Part shown: piece by piece, positions 16,064-24,844 of the stretch
Position numbering within the stretch: position 1 is the first letter of the stretch
Layout: each line of letters opens with the position of its first letter
DNA from: Bordetella parapertussis
GTDB lineage: Bacteria > Pseudomonadota > Gammaproteobacteria > Burkholderiales > Burkholderiaceae_C
NCBI GenBank assembly: GCA_945890735.1
Contig: CAMDCZ010000018.1
Coordinates: 1 to 37,905, forward strand
Direction: 5' to 3'
DNA length: 37,905 nucleotides
The notes under the pieces: model-generated
What the model saw: the letters and a program-made list of their open reading frames with translations, nothing else
What the model was told of the DNA's origin: nothing
Database searches by the model: none
Position numbers and translations under genes: made by a program

Positions 16064-17827
16064 TCAGTCGTCAGCGTAGATGTCAACATCCTTGGTTTCG
16101 GAGATGAACAAGGTGCCGATCACGAAAGTCGCGCCCGCGATGATGATCGGATACCACAGACCGTTGTACATGTTGCCGGTCTGGGCCACGATGGCAAACG
16201 CTGTGGTGGGCAGCAAACCGCCAAACCAGCCGTTGCCGATGTGGTAGGGCAAGGACATGGAGGTGTAACGGATGCGGGTCGGGAACATTTCGACCAACAT
16301 GGCTGCGATCGGGCCATAAACCATGGTCACCAAAATCACCAGGTAAGTGAGGATCAAAATCACCACGATTTTGTTGACTTTGGCTGGGTCAGCCTTGACG
16401 GGGTAGCCAGCTGCGTTCAAGGTCTCGCTCAACTTCGAGGAGATGACCGCATCGCGGCTTTTCTTCTCGTCAGACAGGTTTGTCAACGCGTCTTGGGCTT
16501 TTTTCACCGCCTTGGCGTCGACCGGTTCAGCTGCCTTCAAGGCATTGAGCTTTTTCTCTGCGGCGTCTTTGGCCAGGGCCACATCCTCTGGGGTCACGGT
16601 GGTGGAGATGACCGTGTCGCCCACCTTGATGACCGCGGGTGTGCCAGCGGGCGCGATTTCATTCGAATAACTGACCGAATTGCTGGCCAGCTTCTGCTTC
16701 GCGATGTCACAAGATGAGGTGAACTTGACCGTGCCCGTGGGGTTGAACTGGAATGAACACTCGGCTGGATCCGCCACCACCACCACCTTGTTGGCCTGCT
16801 GTGCAGCATGCAAAGCCGGGTTGGCCGCCTTGGTCAGTTGCTCAAACACAGGGAAGTAGGTGAGCACCGCCAACAAGCAACCCAACATGATGATGGGCTT
16901 GCGGCCCACCTTGTCAGACAAGGCGCCGAAGACGATGAAGAACGGTGTGCCAATGATCAGGGAAGCCGCCACAAACAAGTTGGCGGTCGCGCCATCGACT
17001 TTCAGCGCCTGGGTCAAGAAGAACAGGGCATAGAACTGACCGGTATACCAGACCACGGCTTGGCCAGCGGTCAAACCGATCAAGGCCAAGATCACGATTT
17101 TGAGGTTTTTCCATTGACCAAAAGACTCTGTCAGCGGTGCTTTGGAGGTCTTGCCTTCGGCTTTCATTTTCACGAAAGCGGGAGACTCGTTCATCGACAA
17201 GCGGATGTAGACAGACACGCCCAGCAAAGCGATGGAGACCAAGAAAGGAATGCGCCAGCCCCAGGCTTCAAAGGCTTCTTCGCCCAAGGCGGTGCGGGTG
17301 CCCAGGATCACCAAGAGGGACAGGAACAAGCCCAGTGTGGCTGTGGTTTGAATCCAGGCGGTGTAAGCACCGCGCTTGCCATGCGGCGCATGTTCGGCCA
17401 CGTAGGTGGCTGCACCACCGTATTCACCGCCCAACGCCAAACCTTGCAGCAAGCGCAAGCCAATCAAGATGATCGGCGCGGCCACGCCAATGCTGGCGTA
17501 GGTAGGCAAGATGCCCACGATAAAGGTGGACAAGCCCATGATCAGGATGGTCACCAAGAAGGTGTATTTGCGACCAATCATGTCGCCCAGGCGGCCAAAG
17601 AAGATGGCGCCAAACGGACGCACGATGAAACCAGCGGCAAAGGCCAACAGCGCAAAAATGAAGGCCGAGCCGGCATCCAGACCGCTGAAAAACTGCTTGG
17701 CAATGATGGCCGCGAGTGAACCGTAAAGATAGAAGTCATACCACTCAAACACGGTGCCGAGTGAGGACGCGAAAATCACTTTTTTCTCTTCCGACGACAT
17801 TGGTCGGTCTTCATGCACGATGGCCAT
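16064..17827 (-). CDS. MFS transporter, metabolite:H+ symporter (MHS) type with large periplasmic insertion
   Basis: This 587-residue inner-membrane proton symporter is of the ProP/KgtP/ShiA type. MHS signatures are SSLGTVFEWYDFYLYGSLA (TM1), RPFGAIFFGRLGDMIGRK (loop 2-3), LQGLALGGEYGGAATYVAEHAP (TM4-5) and the second-half loop GALSDKVGRKPI. Between TM9 (about 311-330) and TM10 (about 487-505) lies a hydrophilic insertion of about 155 residues (331-485). By the MFS topology rule it should face the periplasm. It has two cysteines (357 and 373) and a Lys/Ala/Asp-rich, probably helical stretch (411-465). A good Shine-Dalgarno (AGGAG, 17834-17838) lies 6 nt before the ATG. The substrate is unknown; a carboxylate or similar metabolite would be usual for the family. 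It is separated by 137 nt from the upstream gene and ends at a strong terminator. Confidence 0.88.
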   Translation of the reverse strand: MAIVHEDRPMSSEEKKVIFASSLGTVFEWYDFYLYGSLAAIIAKQFFSGLDAGSAFIFALLAFAAGFIVRPFGAIFFGRLGDMIGRKYTFLVTILIMGLSTFIVGILPTYASIGVAAPIILIGLRLLQGLALGGEYGGAATYVAEHAPHGKRGAYTAWIQTTATLGLFLSLLVILGTRTALGEEAFEAWGWRIPFLVSIALLGVSVYIRLSMNESPAFVKMKAEGKTSKAPLTESFGQWKNLKIVILALIGLTAGQAVVWYTGQFYALFFLTQALKVDGATANLFVAASLIIGTPFFIVFGALSDKVGRKPIIMLGCLLAVLTYFPVFEQLTKAANPALHAAQQANKVVVVADPAECSFQFNPTGTVKFTSSCDIAKQKLASNSVSYSNEIAPAGTPAVIKVGDTVISTTVTPEDVALAKDAAEKKLNALKAAEPVDAKAVKKAQDALTNLSDEKKSRDAVISSKLSETLNAAGYPVKADPAKVNKIVVILILTYLVILVTMVYGPIAAMLVEMFPTRIRYTSMSLPYHIGNGWFGGLLPTTAFAIVAQTGNMYNGLWYPIIIAGATFVIGTLFISETKDVDIYADD

Positions 17828-17964
17828 GGGGGTCTCCTGGTGATGCCCGCCTGGTGGGGGTCTGCCGGGATTTTCAAGGGCCGTGCTTGCCAGCGACTGA
17901 CTTCAAACTGAACACGTGCTGACAACTTAAGTGCAAACCCGCAGTTGTTATTTCGCCATGTGAA
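17828..17964. other. Intergenic region upstream of the MFS gene
   Basis: These 137 nt separate the last gene of the liu run from the MFS gene and are the largest protein-free gap in this part of the window. They hold the MFS ribosome-binding site and presumably its promoter, but I could not pick out convincing -35/-10 boxes. A weak 6-bp inverted repeat (17922-17927 with 17943-17948) has no T-run, so no clear terminator for the upstream operon is visible. Confidence 0.5.
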
Positions 17965-18609
17965 TTAAGGACGCTTTCGTGTCAATGCACTTGGCAAAGC
18001 TGAGCTGTCGTTCCATGCCTGGCCTTGAAACCAGGCGCCGCCCGACAGGTAGTCGCGCAACATCGGCAACGCGTCCTGCCCCCAAAACAGCTTGCCATCC
18101 ACCGCGATGGTTGGCACGCCAAACACCCCGGCCGTGATGGCGGCTTCAGTGGCCTGGCGCAACTGGGTTTTCACCTCATCCGAGTTCGGGTCGCGCTGGG
18201 GGGCCAGTCGGGTTTGCAACTCGGCCAATCGAACCGGGTCAGCCGCCTCCAAGCCATCCGCCCAAACATGGTGAAACATCTGCTCGACCTGGAAGCGGTT
18301 GGGTTGTCCTTGGGGGTTCAAAGCCGTGGCCAAACGCAGCATGCCCAAGGGGTTGTAAGGGTGGCTCGCGGGCATGCGCAAGGCGCAGCCTTGCTGTGCG
18401 CCCAGCCACTGCACATGGCGGTAGGTCCATTCGCGCTTGCCGTTGATTTCAGCCGGGCCCAATTGGCCGTGGTGCTGCAACACCGCACCAAACAGGATCG
18501 GTTGGTAGGTGACCTGGTGGCTGATGCCCTGCAATGCCTGGGGCAGCGCATGAAAAGCCAGGTAGGCATAGGGACTGATGAAGTCCAGGTAGAAGGTGAG
18601 TTGGTGCAT
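17965..18609 (-). CDS. 2-hydroxychromene-2-carboxylate isomerase / DsbA-like oxidoreductase family protein
   Basis: This 214-residue cytoplasmic protein has the thioredoxin/GST-kappa fold of the HCCA isomerase family. The N-terminal strand YLDFISPYAYLA (residues 7-18) puts Ser12 where DsbA has its first active-site cysteine, as in the glutathione-using isomerases. The cis-Pro loop GVFGVPTIAVDG and the closing FWGQDALPML helix are also typical. In aromatic degraders the family acts in naphthalene catabolism, but most members in such gene clusters have no proven substrate. It is the last gene of the liuR-can-aceK-thiolase-liuB-acd-liuD-DUF1289 run and its ATG directly follows the DUF1289 stop. 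Its role in acyl-CoA or leucine catabolism is unknown. Confidence 0.82.
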   Translation of the reverse strand: MHQLTFYLDFISPYAYLAFHALPQALQGISHQVTYQPILFGAVLQHHGQLGPAEINGKREWTYRHVQWLGAQQGCALRMPASHPYNPLGMLRLATALNPQGQPNRFQVEQMFHHVWADGLEAADPVRLAELQTRLAPQRDPNSDEVKTQLRQATEAAITAGVFGVPTIAVDGKLFWGQDALPMLRDYLSGGAWFQGQAWNDSSALPSALTRKRP

Positions 18610-18864
18610 TCAAGGGCCTGGTTGGAAATGCTGGTCAATGCGCTGCCCCACACGCAACCAAACCTGCCTTTGCTGTTGGGGGCTGTAGGCAGCCCAGCGG
18701 GCGATCTCTTGCAGACTGCGCAGGCAACCCACGCATTCATCCCCACTGTCTTGCATGACGCACACCGACATGCACGGCGAGGCGCAGGCTTGGTCAGGCT
18801 GCGTGTGTTGCACCTGCTGCCAGCGTTGACGCAAGGTGTTCCAAGGTGTGGTCAAGGTATCCAT
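18610..18864 (-). CDS. DUF1289 small cysteine-rich protein
   Basis: This 84-residue protein carries the DUF1289 signature: SPCMSVCVM...DECVGCLRSLQEIARW, with cysteines at 31, 35, 44 and 47 plus Cys27, and a Trp after the helix. The CxxxC...CxxC layout suggests binding of a metal or iron-sulfur centre, but no member has a firmly established function. It starts 10 nt after liuD and ends with no gap before the HCCA isomerase-like gene, so it belongs to the same transcript. Confidence 0.85.
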   Translation of the reverse strand: MDTLTTPWNTLRQRWQQVQHTQPDQACASPCMSVCVMQDSGDECVGCLRSLQEIARWAAYSPQQQRQVWLRVGQRIDQHFQPGP

Positions 18865-18874
18865 GGGTCAGCGC

Positions 18875-20872
18875 TTAACGGTCGATGCGCAGCAGCGGTG
18901 CGCCTTCGCTGACCTGGTCGCCCGGGGCAAACAACAATTCCGCCACGGTGCCCGCGTTGGGCGCGGCCACGGTGTGTTCCATCTTCATGGCCTCCATCAC
19001 CGCCAAGGCCTGCCCAGGGGTGACTGTGTCACCGACCTTGACCGCAAAAGACAACAGCTTGCCGGGCATGGGGGCCGACAAATTGCCACCCTGAGCAGCG
19101 TCCTCGGCCGCATGGGCCAAAGGGTTGACCCAGCTGAGGCTGCAACTGCCTGCAGCGGTGAACACATGGGTGACTCCTTGAACCTGATCGACATGCGCAG
19201 ACCAGCGATGCCCGGCCCAGCGCAAGCGCCATCCGCCGTCGGTCAGCTGGCGCCCATCCAATTCACCCTGCTGTCCGTCGACACGCAACACCATGCCGCC
19301 TCGGTTGCGGCGAATCAACTCGGCTGGCACCAGCTGCTCGCCCACCATGAACTGCATGGTTTGACGGCTTTCCCCTTGTAGCAACCAGCCATCGGTCTTG
19401 GCCATGGGATCTGTCCAACCCGTGCCCGGTGGCTGCGCGGCTTGCCCATGCGACACCACGGCCGATGCCACAGCCCAAGCCAAAGGCAAGGCTTGTTGAT
19501 GGAACAAGACCGCTTTTTCCCGATCGATCAGTGCAGTGTCTAGATCGGCATGCACAAACGAGGGGCTGCGCACGACTTGGCGCAAAAAGGTGATGTTGTT
19601 GGCCACGCCCACGATGTGCAACTCGGACAAGGCCTGGTCCAAGCGCGCCAAAGCTTGGGCGCGGGTGTCGCCATGCACAATCAGTTTGGCGATCATGGAG
19701 TCGTAATGCGGGCTGATCTCGTCGCCCTCGCGCACGCCACTGTCCAAACGCACCGCGCCGACTTGAAAGCGGCTGGCCGCGGGTGTGCGCATCACATGCA
19801 GGCGACCGGTGGCGGGCAAAAACTGGTTGTCGGGCGTTTCCGCGCAAATCCGCGCCTCGATCGCATGGCCTTGCACCTGCACCTGGGCTTGCGTCAACGG
19901 CAAGGGCTCACCCGCTGCGATGCGAAGCTGCCATTCCACCAGGTCCAGACCCGTCACGGCTTCGGTGACCGGGTGCTCGACCTGCAAGCGGGTGTTCATC
20001 TCCATGAAGAAGAAATCCATGCCCTGGGCGGTTTGCTCGACGATGAACTCCACCGTGCCTGCGCCGAGGTAGTTGACCGCTTTGGCTGCAGCCACGGCTG
20101 CCGCGCCCATGCGCTCGCGCAGCGCTGGGCTCAAGCCAGGCGCGGGCGATTCTTCCAGTACTTTTTGGTGGCGCCTTTGCACCGAACAATCGCGCTCATG
20201 CAAATGGATGGTGTGGCCATGGGTGTCGGCAAACACCTGGATTTCGATGTGGCGCGGGCGTTGCACATATTTTTCAATGAGCACCGCATCGTTGCCAAAA
20301 CTGCTGCGCGCTTCGCGCTGACACGAGGCCAAGCCTTCCGCAAAGTCGCTGGCCTGGGTGACGATACGCATGCCTTTGCCGCCGCCACCTGCACTGGCCT
20401 TGATCAACACCGGAAAGCCGATGTCTTGCGCGGCCTGGGCCAGCAAGGACGGGTCTTGGTTGTCACCGTGGTAGCCAGGCACGAGCGGCACGCCGGCTGA
20501 TTCCATCAATTGCTTGGAGGCGGCTTTCAAGCCCATGGCCTGGATAGAGGCTGAGGATGGACCGATGAACACCAAGCCCGCTTTGGCGCAAGCATCGGCA
20601 AAGGCAGCGTTTTCACTCAAAAAACCGTAACCGGGGTGAACCGCTTGAGCACCGGTTTGCAATGCGGCATCGATGATGCGTTGCCATTGCAAGTAACTGT
20701 CTTGCGGCGCATGACCACCGATGTGAACCGCCTCATCGCAGGCCAGCACATGCGCGGCATCTGCATCTGCATCGGAATACACCGCCACGCTGCGAACACC
20801 TAAACGCCGGGCGGTGGTTGCCACACGGCAGGCGATTTCACCGCGGTTGGCAATCAGTATTTTGCTGAACAT
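18875..20872 (-). CDS. liuD: Methylcrotonyl-CoA carboxylase biotin-containing (alpha) subunit
   Basis: This 665-residue biotin-dependent carboxylase subunit uses bicarbonate and ATP to carboxylate its own biotin. Domains in order are the biotin carboxylase N-terminal domain (FSKILIANRGEIACRV, 2-17), ATP-grasp (Gly-rich loop KASAGGGGKGMRIV; MEMNTRLQVEHPVTEAVTGLDLVEWQ), the biotin carboxylase C-terminal domain, a linking BT-like region, and the biotinyl domain ending with VMEAMKMEHTV, where Lys630 is the biotin site. Its length fits MCC alpha. Assignment to MCC rather than geranyl- or propionyl-CoA carboxylase rests mainly on the neighbouring MCC-type beta subunit and LiuR-type regulator. The start ATG lies 2 nt after the acyl-CoA dehydrogenase stop. 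Confidence 0.86.
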   Translation of the reverse strand: MFSKILIANRGEIACRVATTARRLGVRSVAVYSDADADAAHVLACDEAVHIGGHAPQDSYLQWQRIIDAALQTGAQAVHPGYGFLSENAAFADACAKAGLVFIGPSSASIQAMGLKAASKQLMESAGVPLVPGYHGDNQDPSLLAQAAQDIGFPVLIKASAGGGGKGMRIVTQASDFAEGLASCQREARSSFGNDAVLIEKYVQRPRHIEIQVFADTHGHTIHLHERDCSVQRRHQKVLEESPAPGLSPALRERMGAAAVAAAKAVNYLGAGTVEFIVEQTAQGMDFFFMEMNTRLQVEHPVTEAVTGLDLVEWQLRIAAGEPLPLTQAQVQVQGHAIEARICAETPDNQFLPATGRLHVMRTPAASRFQVGAVRLDSGVREGDEISPHYDSMIAKLIVHGDTRAQALARLDQALSELHIVGVANNITFLRQVVRSPSFVHADLDTALIDREKAVLFHQQALPLAWAVASAVVSHGQAAQPPGTGWTDPMAKTDGWLLQGESRQTMQFMVGEQLVPAELIRRNRGGMVLRVDGQQGELDGRQLTDGGWRLRWAGHRWSAHVDQVQGVTHVFTAAGSCSLSWVNPLAHAAEDAAQGGNLSAPMPGKLLSFAVKVGDTVTPGQALAVMEAMKMEHTVAAPNAGTVAELLFAPGDQVSEGAPLLRIDR

Positions 20873-20874
20873 GC

Positions 20875-22008
20875 TCAGTAACGCTTGGCCACTTCTTCGA
20901 GCATGACCTCGGTGGCGCCGCCACCAATGGCCAAGACCCGCGCATCACGCCACAAGCGTTCGATCGGTGCTTCACGCATGTAGCCCATGCCGCCCCAAAA
21001 TTGCTGGCAACCGCCAACCACCTCGTTGACCAACTCGCCGGTGAGCGACTTGAGCATGGACACTTCTTGCACGATGTCGTGCGCTTGGGTGACCGACCAG
21101 GCGCAGTGGTACATGAACTGACGTGCGGCACGTGTTTTGGCGTCGAGCATGGCGATGCGTTGGCGGATGTTTTGCATGTCCCACAAGGCCTTGCCAAAGG
21201 CTTGGCGTTGCCGCACATAGTCCAGCGTCAAGGCGAGGGCTTGTTGGCAATGACCCACCGCCATGGCAGCCAAGGCGATGCGCTCGGTCTGTAGGTTTTT
21301 CATGAGGGCGTAAAAGCCTTTGTCTTGTTCGCCGAGCAAAGCCTCTGGACCCAACCGCACGTTGTCGAGCACCAACTCGGCCGTGTCTGAACACAACCAA
21401 CCGGTTTTGTCCAAGGAGCGGCCCACACTGAAACCAGGCGTGCCTTTTTCAACGATGAACATCGACATCTGGTGTTTGCCTGGCCCGGTTTTCGCCGCCA
21501 CGAAATACAGGTTGGCGTGCACGCCGTTGGTGATGAAGATTTTGGTGCCATTGAGGACCCAGCCATCGCCCTCTTTTGTGGCGGTGCTGCGCATGCCGGC
21601 CAAATCAGAACCCGCGCCAGGCTCGGTCATGGCCACGGCGCAAATGGTGTCGCCCGCGATGATGCTGGGCATGTACTTGGCCTTTTGAGCGGCGGTCCCG
21701 GCATGGTGCAAATGCGGCGAAGCCATGTCGGTGTGCACCAAGACGCTCACGATGAAGCCCGCAAACGTCGATTGGGACAGCGCCTCGGCAAACACCAGGT
21801 TGGTCAAGGCATCGGCCTCGGCACCGCCGTATTCGCTTTCATACATCAGGCCAAAAAAGCCAGCGTCGCCCATTTTTTTCAAGACCTCGCGCGGCACCTT
21901 GCCGGCTTTTTCCCACTCAAGGCCATAAGGCTCGACTTCGCGCTCGAGAAAGCGCTGCATTTGGTCGCGCAGGGTTTGGTGTTCAGGCAGGTGGTAGATG
22001 TGGTTCAT
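20875..22008 (-). CDS. Acyl-CoA dehydrogenase (isovaleryl-/citronellyl-CoA dehydrogenase-like)
   Basis: This 377-residue flavoprotein makes an alpha,beta-double bond in an acyl-CoA and passes electrons to ETF. FAD and substrate motifs include CAVAMTEPGAGSDLAGMRSTA (123-143) and WVLNGTKIFITNG (150-162). The usual catalytic Glu near the C-terminus is replaced by Gly (IGGGATEV, 361-368). A Glu in helix G (Glu242, LQTERIALAA) fits the arrangement in isovaleryl- and long-chain acyl-CoA dehydrogenases. The N-terminus also recalls citronellyl-CoA dehydrogenase (AtuD). Sitting between the MCC subunits suggests it makes methylcrotonyl-CoA, but a branched or terpenoid acyl-CoA is possible. The start at 22008 was chosen because the 13 codons upstream run into liuB's 3' end. 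Confidence 0.85.
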   Translation of the reverse strand: MNHIYHLPEHQTLRDQMQRFLEREVEPYGLEWEKAGKVPREVLKKMGDAGFFGLMYESEYGGAEADALTNLVFAEALSQSTFAGFIVSVLVHTDMASPHLHHAGTAAQKAKYMPSIIAGDTICAVAMTEPGAGSDLAGMRSTATKEGDGWVLNGTKIFITNGVHANLYFVAAKTGPGKHQMSMFIVEKGTPGFSVGRSLDKTGWLCSDTAELVLDNVRLGPEALLGEQDKGFYALMKNLQTERIALAAMAVGHCQQALALTLDYVRQRQAFGKALWDMQNIRQRIAMLDAKTRAARQFMYHCAWSVTQAHDIVQEVSMLKSLTGELVNEVVGGCQQFWGGMGYMREAPIERLWRDARVLAIGGGATEVMLEEVAKRY

Positions 22009-22027
22009 GGCAAGGATCAGGGAACAT

Positions 22028-23635
22028 TTACATGCGAAAGACACCAAAGCGGGTGTCGGGAATCGGGGCGTTCAGCGAGGCTGAGAGCGCCAAGGCCAAC
22101 ACCTGACGGGTGTCAGCCGGGTCGATCACACCATCGTCCCACAGACGGGCGCTGGCGTAATAGGGGTGAGACTGGTGGGCAAATTGATCCAGCAAGGGCT
22201 GCTTGAAGGCCGCTTCTTCGGCCGCACTCCAGGCACCGCCTTTGGCTTCTATGCCGTCGCGGCGCACCGTGGCCAAGACGCTGGCGGCCTGCTCGCCGCC
22301 CATCACACAAATGCGCGCGTTGGGCCACATCCACAAAAAACGGGGATTGAAGGCGCGGCCGCACATGCCGTAGTTGCCCGCGCCATAACTGCCACCGATG
22401 ATGAACGTGAACTTGGGCACCTGGGCGCTGGCCACCGCGGTCACCATCTTGGCGCCATGGCGGGCAATGCCCTCGTTTTCATACTTGCGCCCCACCATGA
22501 AGCCGGTGATGTTTTGCAAAAACACCAAGGGGATTTTCCGTTGGCAACACAACTCAATGAAGTGCGCACCTTTTTGGGCCGACTCGGAAAACAACACGCC
22601 GTTGTTGGCGATGATGCCGACAGGCATGCCTTCAACATGGGCAAAGCCACAGACCAAGGTGCTGCCAAAGCGCGGCTTGAATTCATGCAACTCGGAGCCG
22701 TCCACCATGCGGGCGATGATTTCACGCACGTCATACGGCTTTTTGGTGTCGGTGGGGATCACGCCGTGCAACTCCTGCACGTCGTAGAGCGGCGGGCGGG
22801 CGGGCTGAACCGCGGCTTGAAACGTTTTGCGGCGGTTCAGTCGCGAGACCGCTTCACGCGCCAGCGCGATCGCATGGGCATCGTTGTCGGCCAAATGGTC
22901 GGCCACGCCCGACAGGCGGGTGTGCACATCGCCGCCACCTAAATCTTCAGCGGAGACGATTTCACCGATCGCAGCCTTCACCAGCGGCGGGCCGCCCAAG
23001 AAGATCGTGCCTTGGTTTTTCACAATGATGGTTTCATCGCTCATGGCCGGCACATAGGCACCACCTGCCGTGCAACTGCCCATGACCACCGCGATTTGCG
23101 CGATGCCTTGGGCACTCATGTTGGCCTGGTTATAGAAGATGCGGCCAAAGTGTTCCTTGTCGGGAAACACCTCGTCTTGGTTGGGCAGATTCGCGCCACC
23201 CGAGTCGACCAGGTAAATGCAAGGCAAGTGGTTTTGCTGGGCAATCTCTTGGGCCCGCAAATGCTTTTTCACGGTCATGGGGTAGTAGGTGCCACCTTTG
23301 ACGGTTGCGTCATTGCAAACAATCACGCAATCGATGCCGCTGACCCTGCCCAAACCAGCGATCACACCCGCACAGGGCGCGTCACCGTTGTACATGCCGT
23401 GGGCCGCCAACGGACTGAACTCCAAAAACGGGGTGCCAGGGTCCAACAGCAGCGAGACCCGTTCGCGGGGCGGCAGTTTGCCGCGCGCCAATTGCTTGGC
23501 ACGCGCCGCCTCGCCGCCGCCTTGGGCACTGGCGTGCAACTGCAGGCGCAGGTCTTCCACCATGGCTTGCATGGCCTGGGCATTGGCCTGAAATGTGGCC
23601 GACCGGGGTGACAGTTGACTCGCCAGAACGCTCAT
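22028..23635 (-). CDS. liuB: Methylcrotonyl-CoA carboxylase carboxyltransferase (beta) subunit
   Basis: This 535-residue carboxyltransferase has two crotonase-fold halves. It transfers CO2 from biotin to 3-methylcrotonyl-CoA to give 3-methylglutaconyl-CoA in leucine and isovalerate breakdown. MCC-type features are GKLPPRERVSLLLDPGTPFLEFSPLAAHGMY, NDATVKGGTYYPMTVKKHLRAQEIA, GIAQIAVVMGSCTAGGAYVPAMSDE and, in the second half, FLQNITGFMVGRKYENEGIARHGAKM followed by GSYGAGNYGMCGRAF. The 535-residue length and the KGGTYYPMTVKKHLRAQ stretch favour MCC (LiuB) over propionyl- or acetyl-CoA carboxylases, although the geranyl-CoA carboxylase AtuC is a near relative. It starts 4 nt after the thiolase stop. 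Confidence 0.91.
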   Translation of the reverse strand: MSVLASQLSPRSATFQANAQAMQAMVEDLRLQLHASAQGGGEAARAKQLARGKLPPRERVSLLLDPGTPFLEFSPLAAHGMYNGDAPCAGVIAGLGRVSGIDCVIVCNDATVKGGTYYPMTVKKHLRAQEIAQQNHLPCIYLVDSGGANLPNQDEVFPDKEHFGRIFYNQANMSAQGIAQIAVVMGSCTAGGAYVPAMSDETIIVKNQGTIFLGGPPLVKAAIGEIVSAEDLGGGDVHTRLSGVADHLADNDAHAIALAREAVSRLNRRKTFQAAVQPARPPLYDVQELHGVIPTDTKKPYDVREIIARMVDGSELHEFKPRFGSTLVCGFAHVEGMPVGIIANNGVLFSESAQKGAHFIELCCQRKIPLVFLQNITGFMVGRKYENEGIARHGAKMVTAVASAQVPKFTFIIGGSYGAGNYGMCGRAFNPRFLWMWPNARICVMGGEQAASVLATVRRDGIEAKGGAWSAAEEAAFKQPLLDQFAHQSHPYYASARLWDDGVIDPADTRQVLALALSASLNAPIPDTRFGVFRM

Positions 23636-23639
23636 GGGC

Positions 23640-24821
23640 TCAGATCATTTCAATGGCCATGGCGGTACCTTCGCCACCACCAATGCACAAAGTGGCCAGG
23701 CCTTTTTTCAGGCCTTTGGCTTGCATGGCGTGGATCAGGGTCACGATGATGCGGGCGCCAGACGCGCCGATGGGGTGACCCAAGGCACACGCACCGCCGT
23801 TGACGTTGACGATCTCGTGGGGAACCTTGAGCTCATGCATCAGCGCCATGGGCACCACCGCAAAGGCTTCGTTGACTTCCCACAACTCGACATCGCTGAC
23901 TTTCCAGCCCGCGCGGGCCAAGGCCTGGTGGGTGGCGCCCACGGGGGCGGTGGTGAACCACTCGGGTTCTTGCGCAAAGGTGGCATGGCTGGCGATGCGC
24001 GCCAAGGGGGTGCAACCGAGTTTTTGGGCGGTGCTTTCGCGCATCATGACCAAGGCTGCCGCGCCATCATTGATGGACGAACTGGAGGCGGCGGTGATCG
24101 TGCCATCTTTTTTAAAGGCGGGACGCAAGGTGCTGACCTTGTCGAGCTTGACCTTGCCAGGGCCTTCGTCGATGCTGACCACGCGGTCACCGGCACGCTC
24201 TTTGACGGTGACGGCGGTGATTTCTTTGGCGAAGGCACCAGAAGCGGTGGCGGCCTTGGCACGCTCAACACTGGTCATGGCGAATTTGTCTTGGGCTTCA
24301 CGGGTGAAGCTGTATTTGGCAGCGCAGTCTTCGCCAAAAGTACCCATGGAGCGGCCCGCTTCGTAAGCGTCCTCCAAACCGTCGAGCATCATGTGGTCGT
24401 AAATTTTGTCGTGGCCCATGCGGTAGCCGCCGCGGCCTTTGAGCATCAGGTAGGGGGCGTTGGTCATGCTTTCCATGCCACCTGCGATCAACACCTCTTG
24501 GGTGCCGGCAGCCAACATGTCGTGGGCGAACATCGCGGCCCGCATGCCGGAGCCACACATCTTGGACATGGTGACTGCACCCGCGCTCTTGGGCAGACCG
24601 CCTTTGAACGCAGCTTGTCGTGCCGGCGCCTGGCCTTGGCCGGCCATCAAGCAGTTGCCAAAAATCACCTCGGTGACAGCGTCTGGTGCGATGCCAGCGC
24701 GCTGCACGGCAGCGGCAATCGCTGCCCCGCCCAAATCATGCGCGGACAGCGCGGCAAAGTCGCCTTGAAAACTGCCCATGGGTGTGCGTGCGGCACTCAC
24801 AATCACAATAGCGTCTGACAT
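23640..24821 (-). CDS. Acetyl-CoA acetyltransferase (thiolase II type)
   Basis: This 393-residue thiolase interconverts two acetyl-CoA and acetoacetyl-CoA (or cleaves a 3-ketoacyl-CoA). The nucleophilic Cys is in KMCGSGMRAAM (about residue 88), the NEAFAV motif is at mid C-terminal position, the catalytic His is in GGACALGHPIGASGAR, and the second Cys is in CIGGGEGTA. Length and motifs fit biosynthetic/degradative acetoacetyl-CoA thiolase. The ATG at 24821 is chosen because an AGAGGAG Shine-Dalgarno (24828-24834) lies 6 nt upstream; the longer frame begins inside aceK. Leucine breakdown yields acetoacetate and acetyl-CoA, so a thiolase here fits pathway completion. Confidence 0.92.
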   Translation of the reverse strand: MSDAIVIVSAARTPMGSFQGDFAALSAHDLGGAAIAAAVQRAGIAPDAVTEVIFGNCLMAGQGQAPARQAAFKGGLPKSAGAVTMSKMCGSGMRAAMFAHDMLAAGTQEVLIAGGMESMTNAPYLMLKGRGGYRMGHDKIYDHMMLDGLEDAYEAGRSMGTFGEDCAAKYSFTREAQDKFAMTSVERAKAATASGAFAKEITAVTVKERAGDRVVSIDEGPGKVKLDKVSTLRPAFKKDGTITAASSSSINDGAAALVMMRESTAQKLGCTPLARIASHATFAQEPEWFTTAPVGATHQALARAGWKVSDVELWEVNEAFAVVPMALMHELKVPHEIVNVNGGACALGHPIGASGARIIVTLIHAMQAKGLKKGLATLCIGGGEGTAMAIEMI

Positions 24822-24844
24822 GTTTGTCTCCTCTGGAATAAAAA

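Noticed and set aside
17922..17948. Inverted repeat ACAACT / AGTTGT after the HCCA isomerase-like gene
   Set aside because: It is a 6-bp AT-rich stem with no U-tract, too weak to call a terminator.
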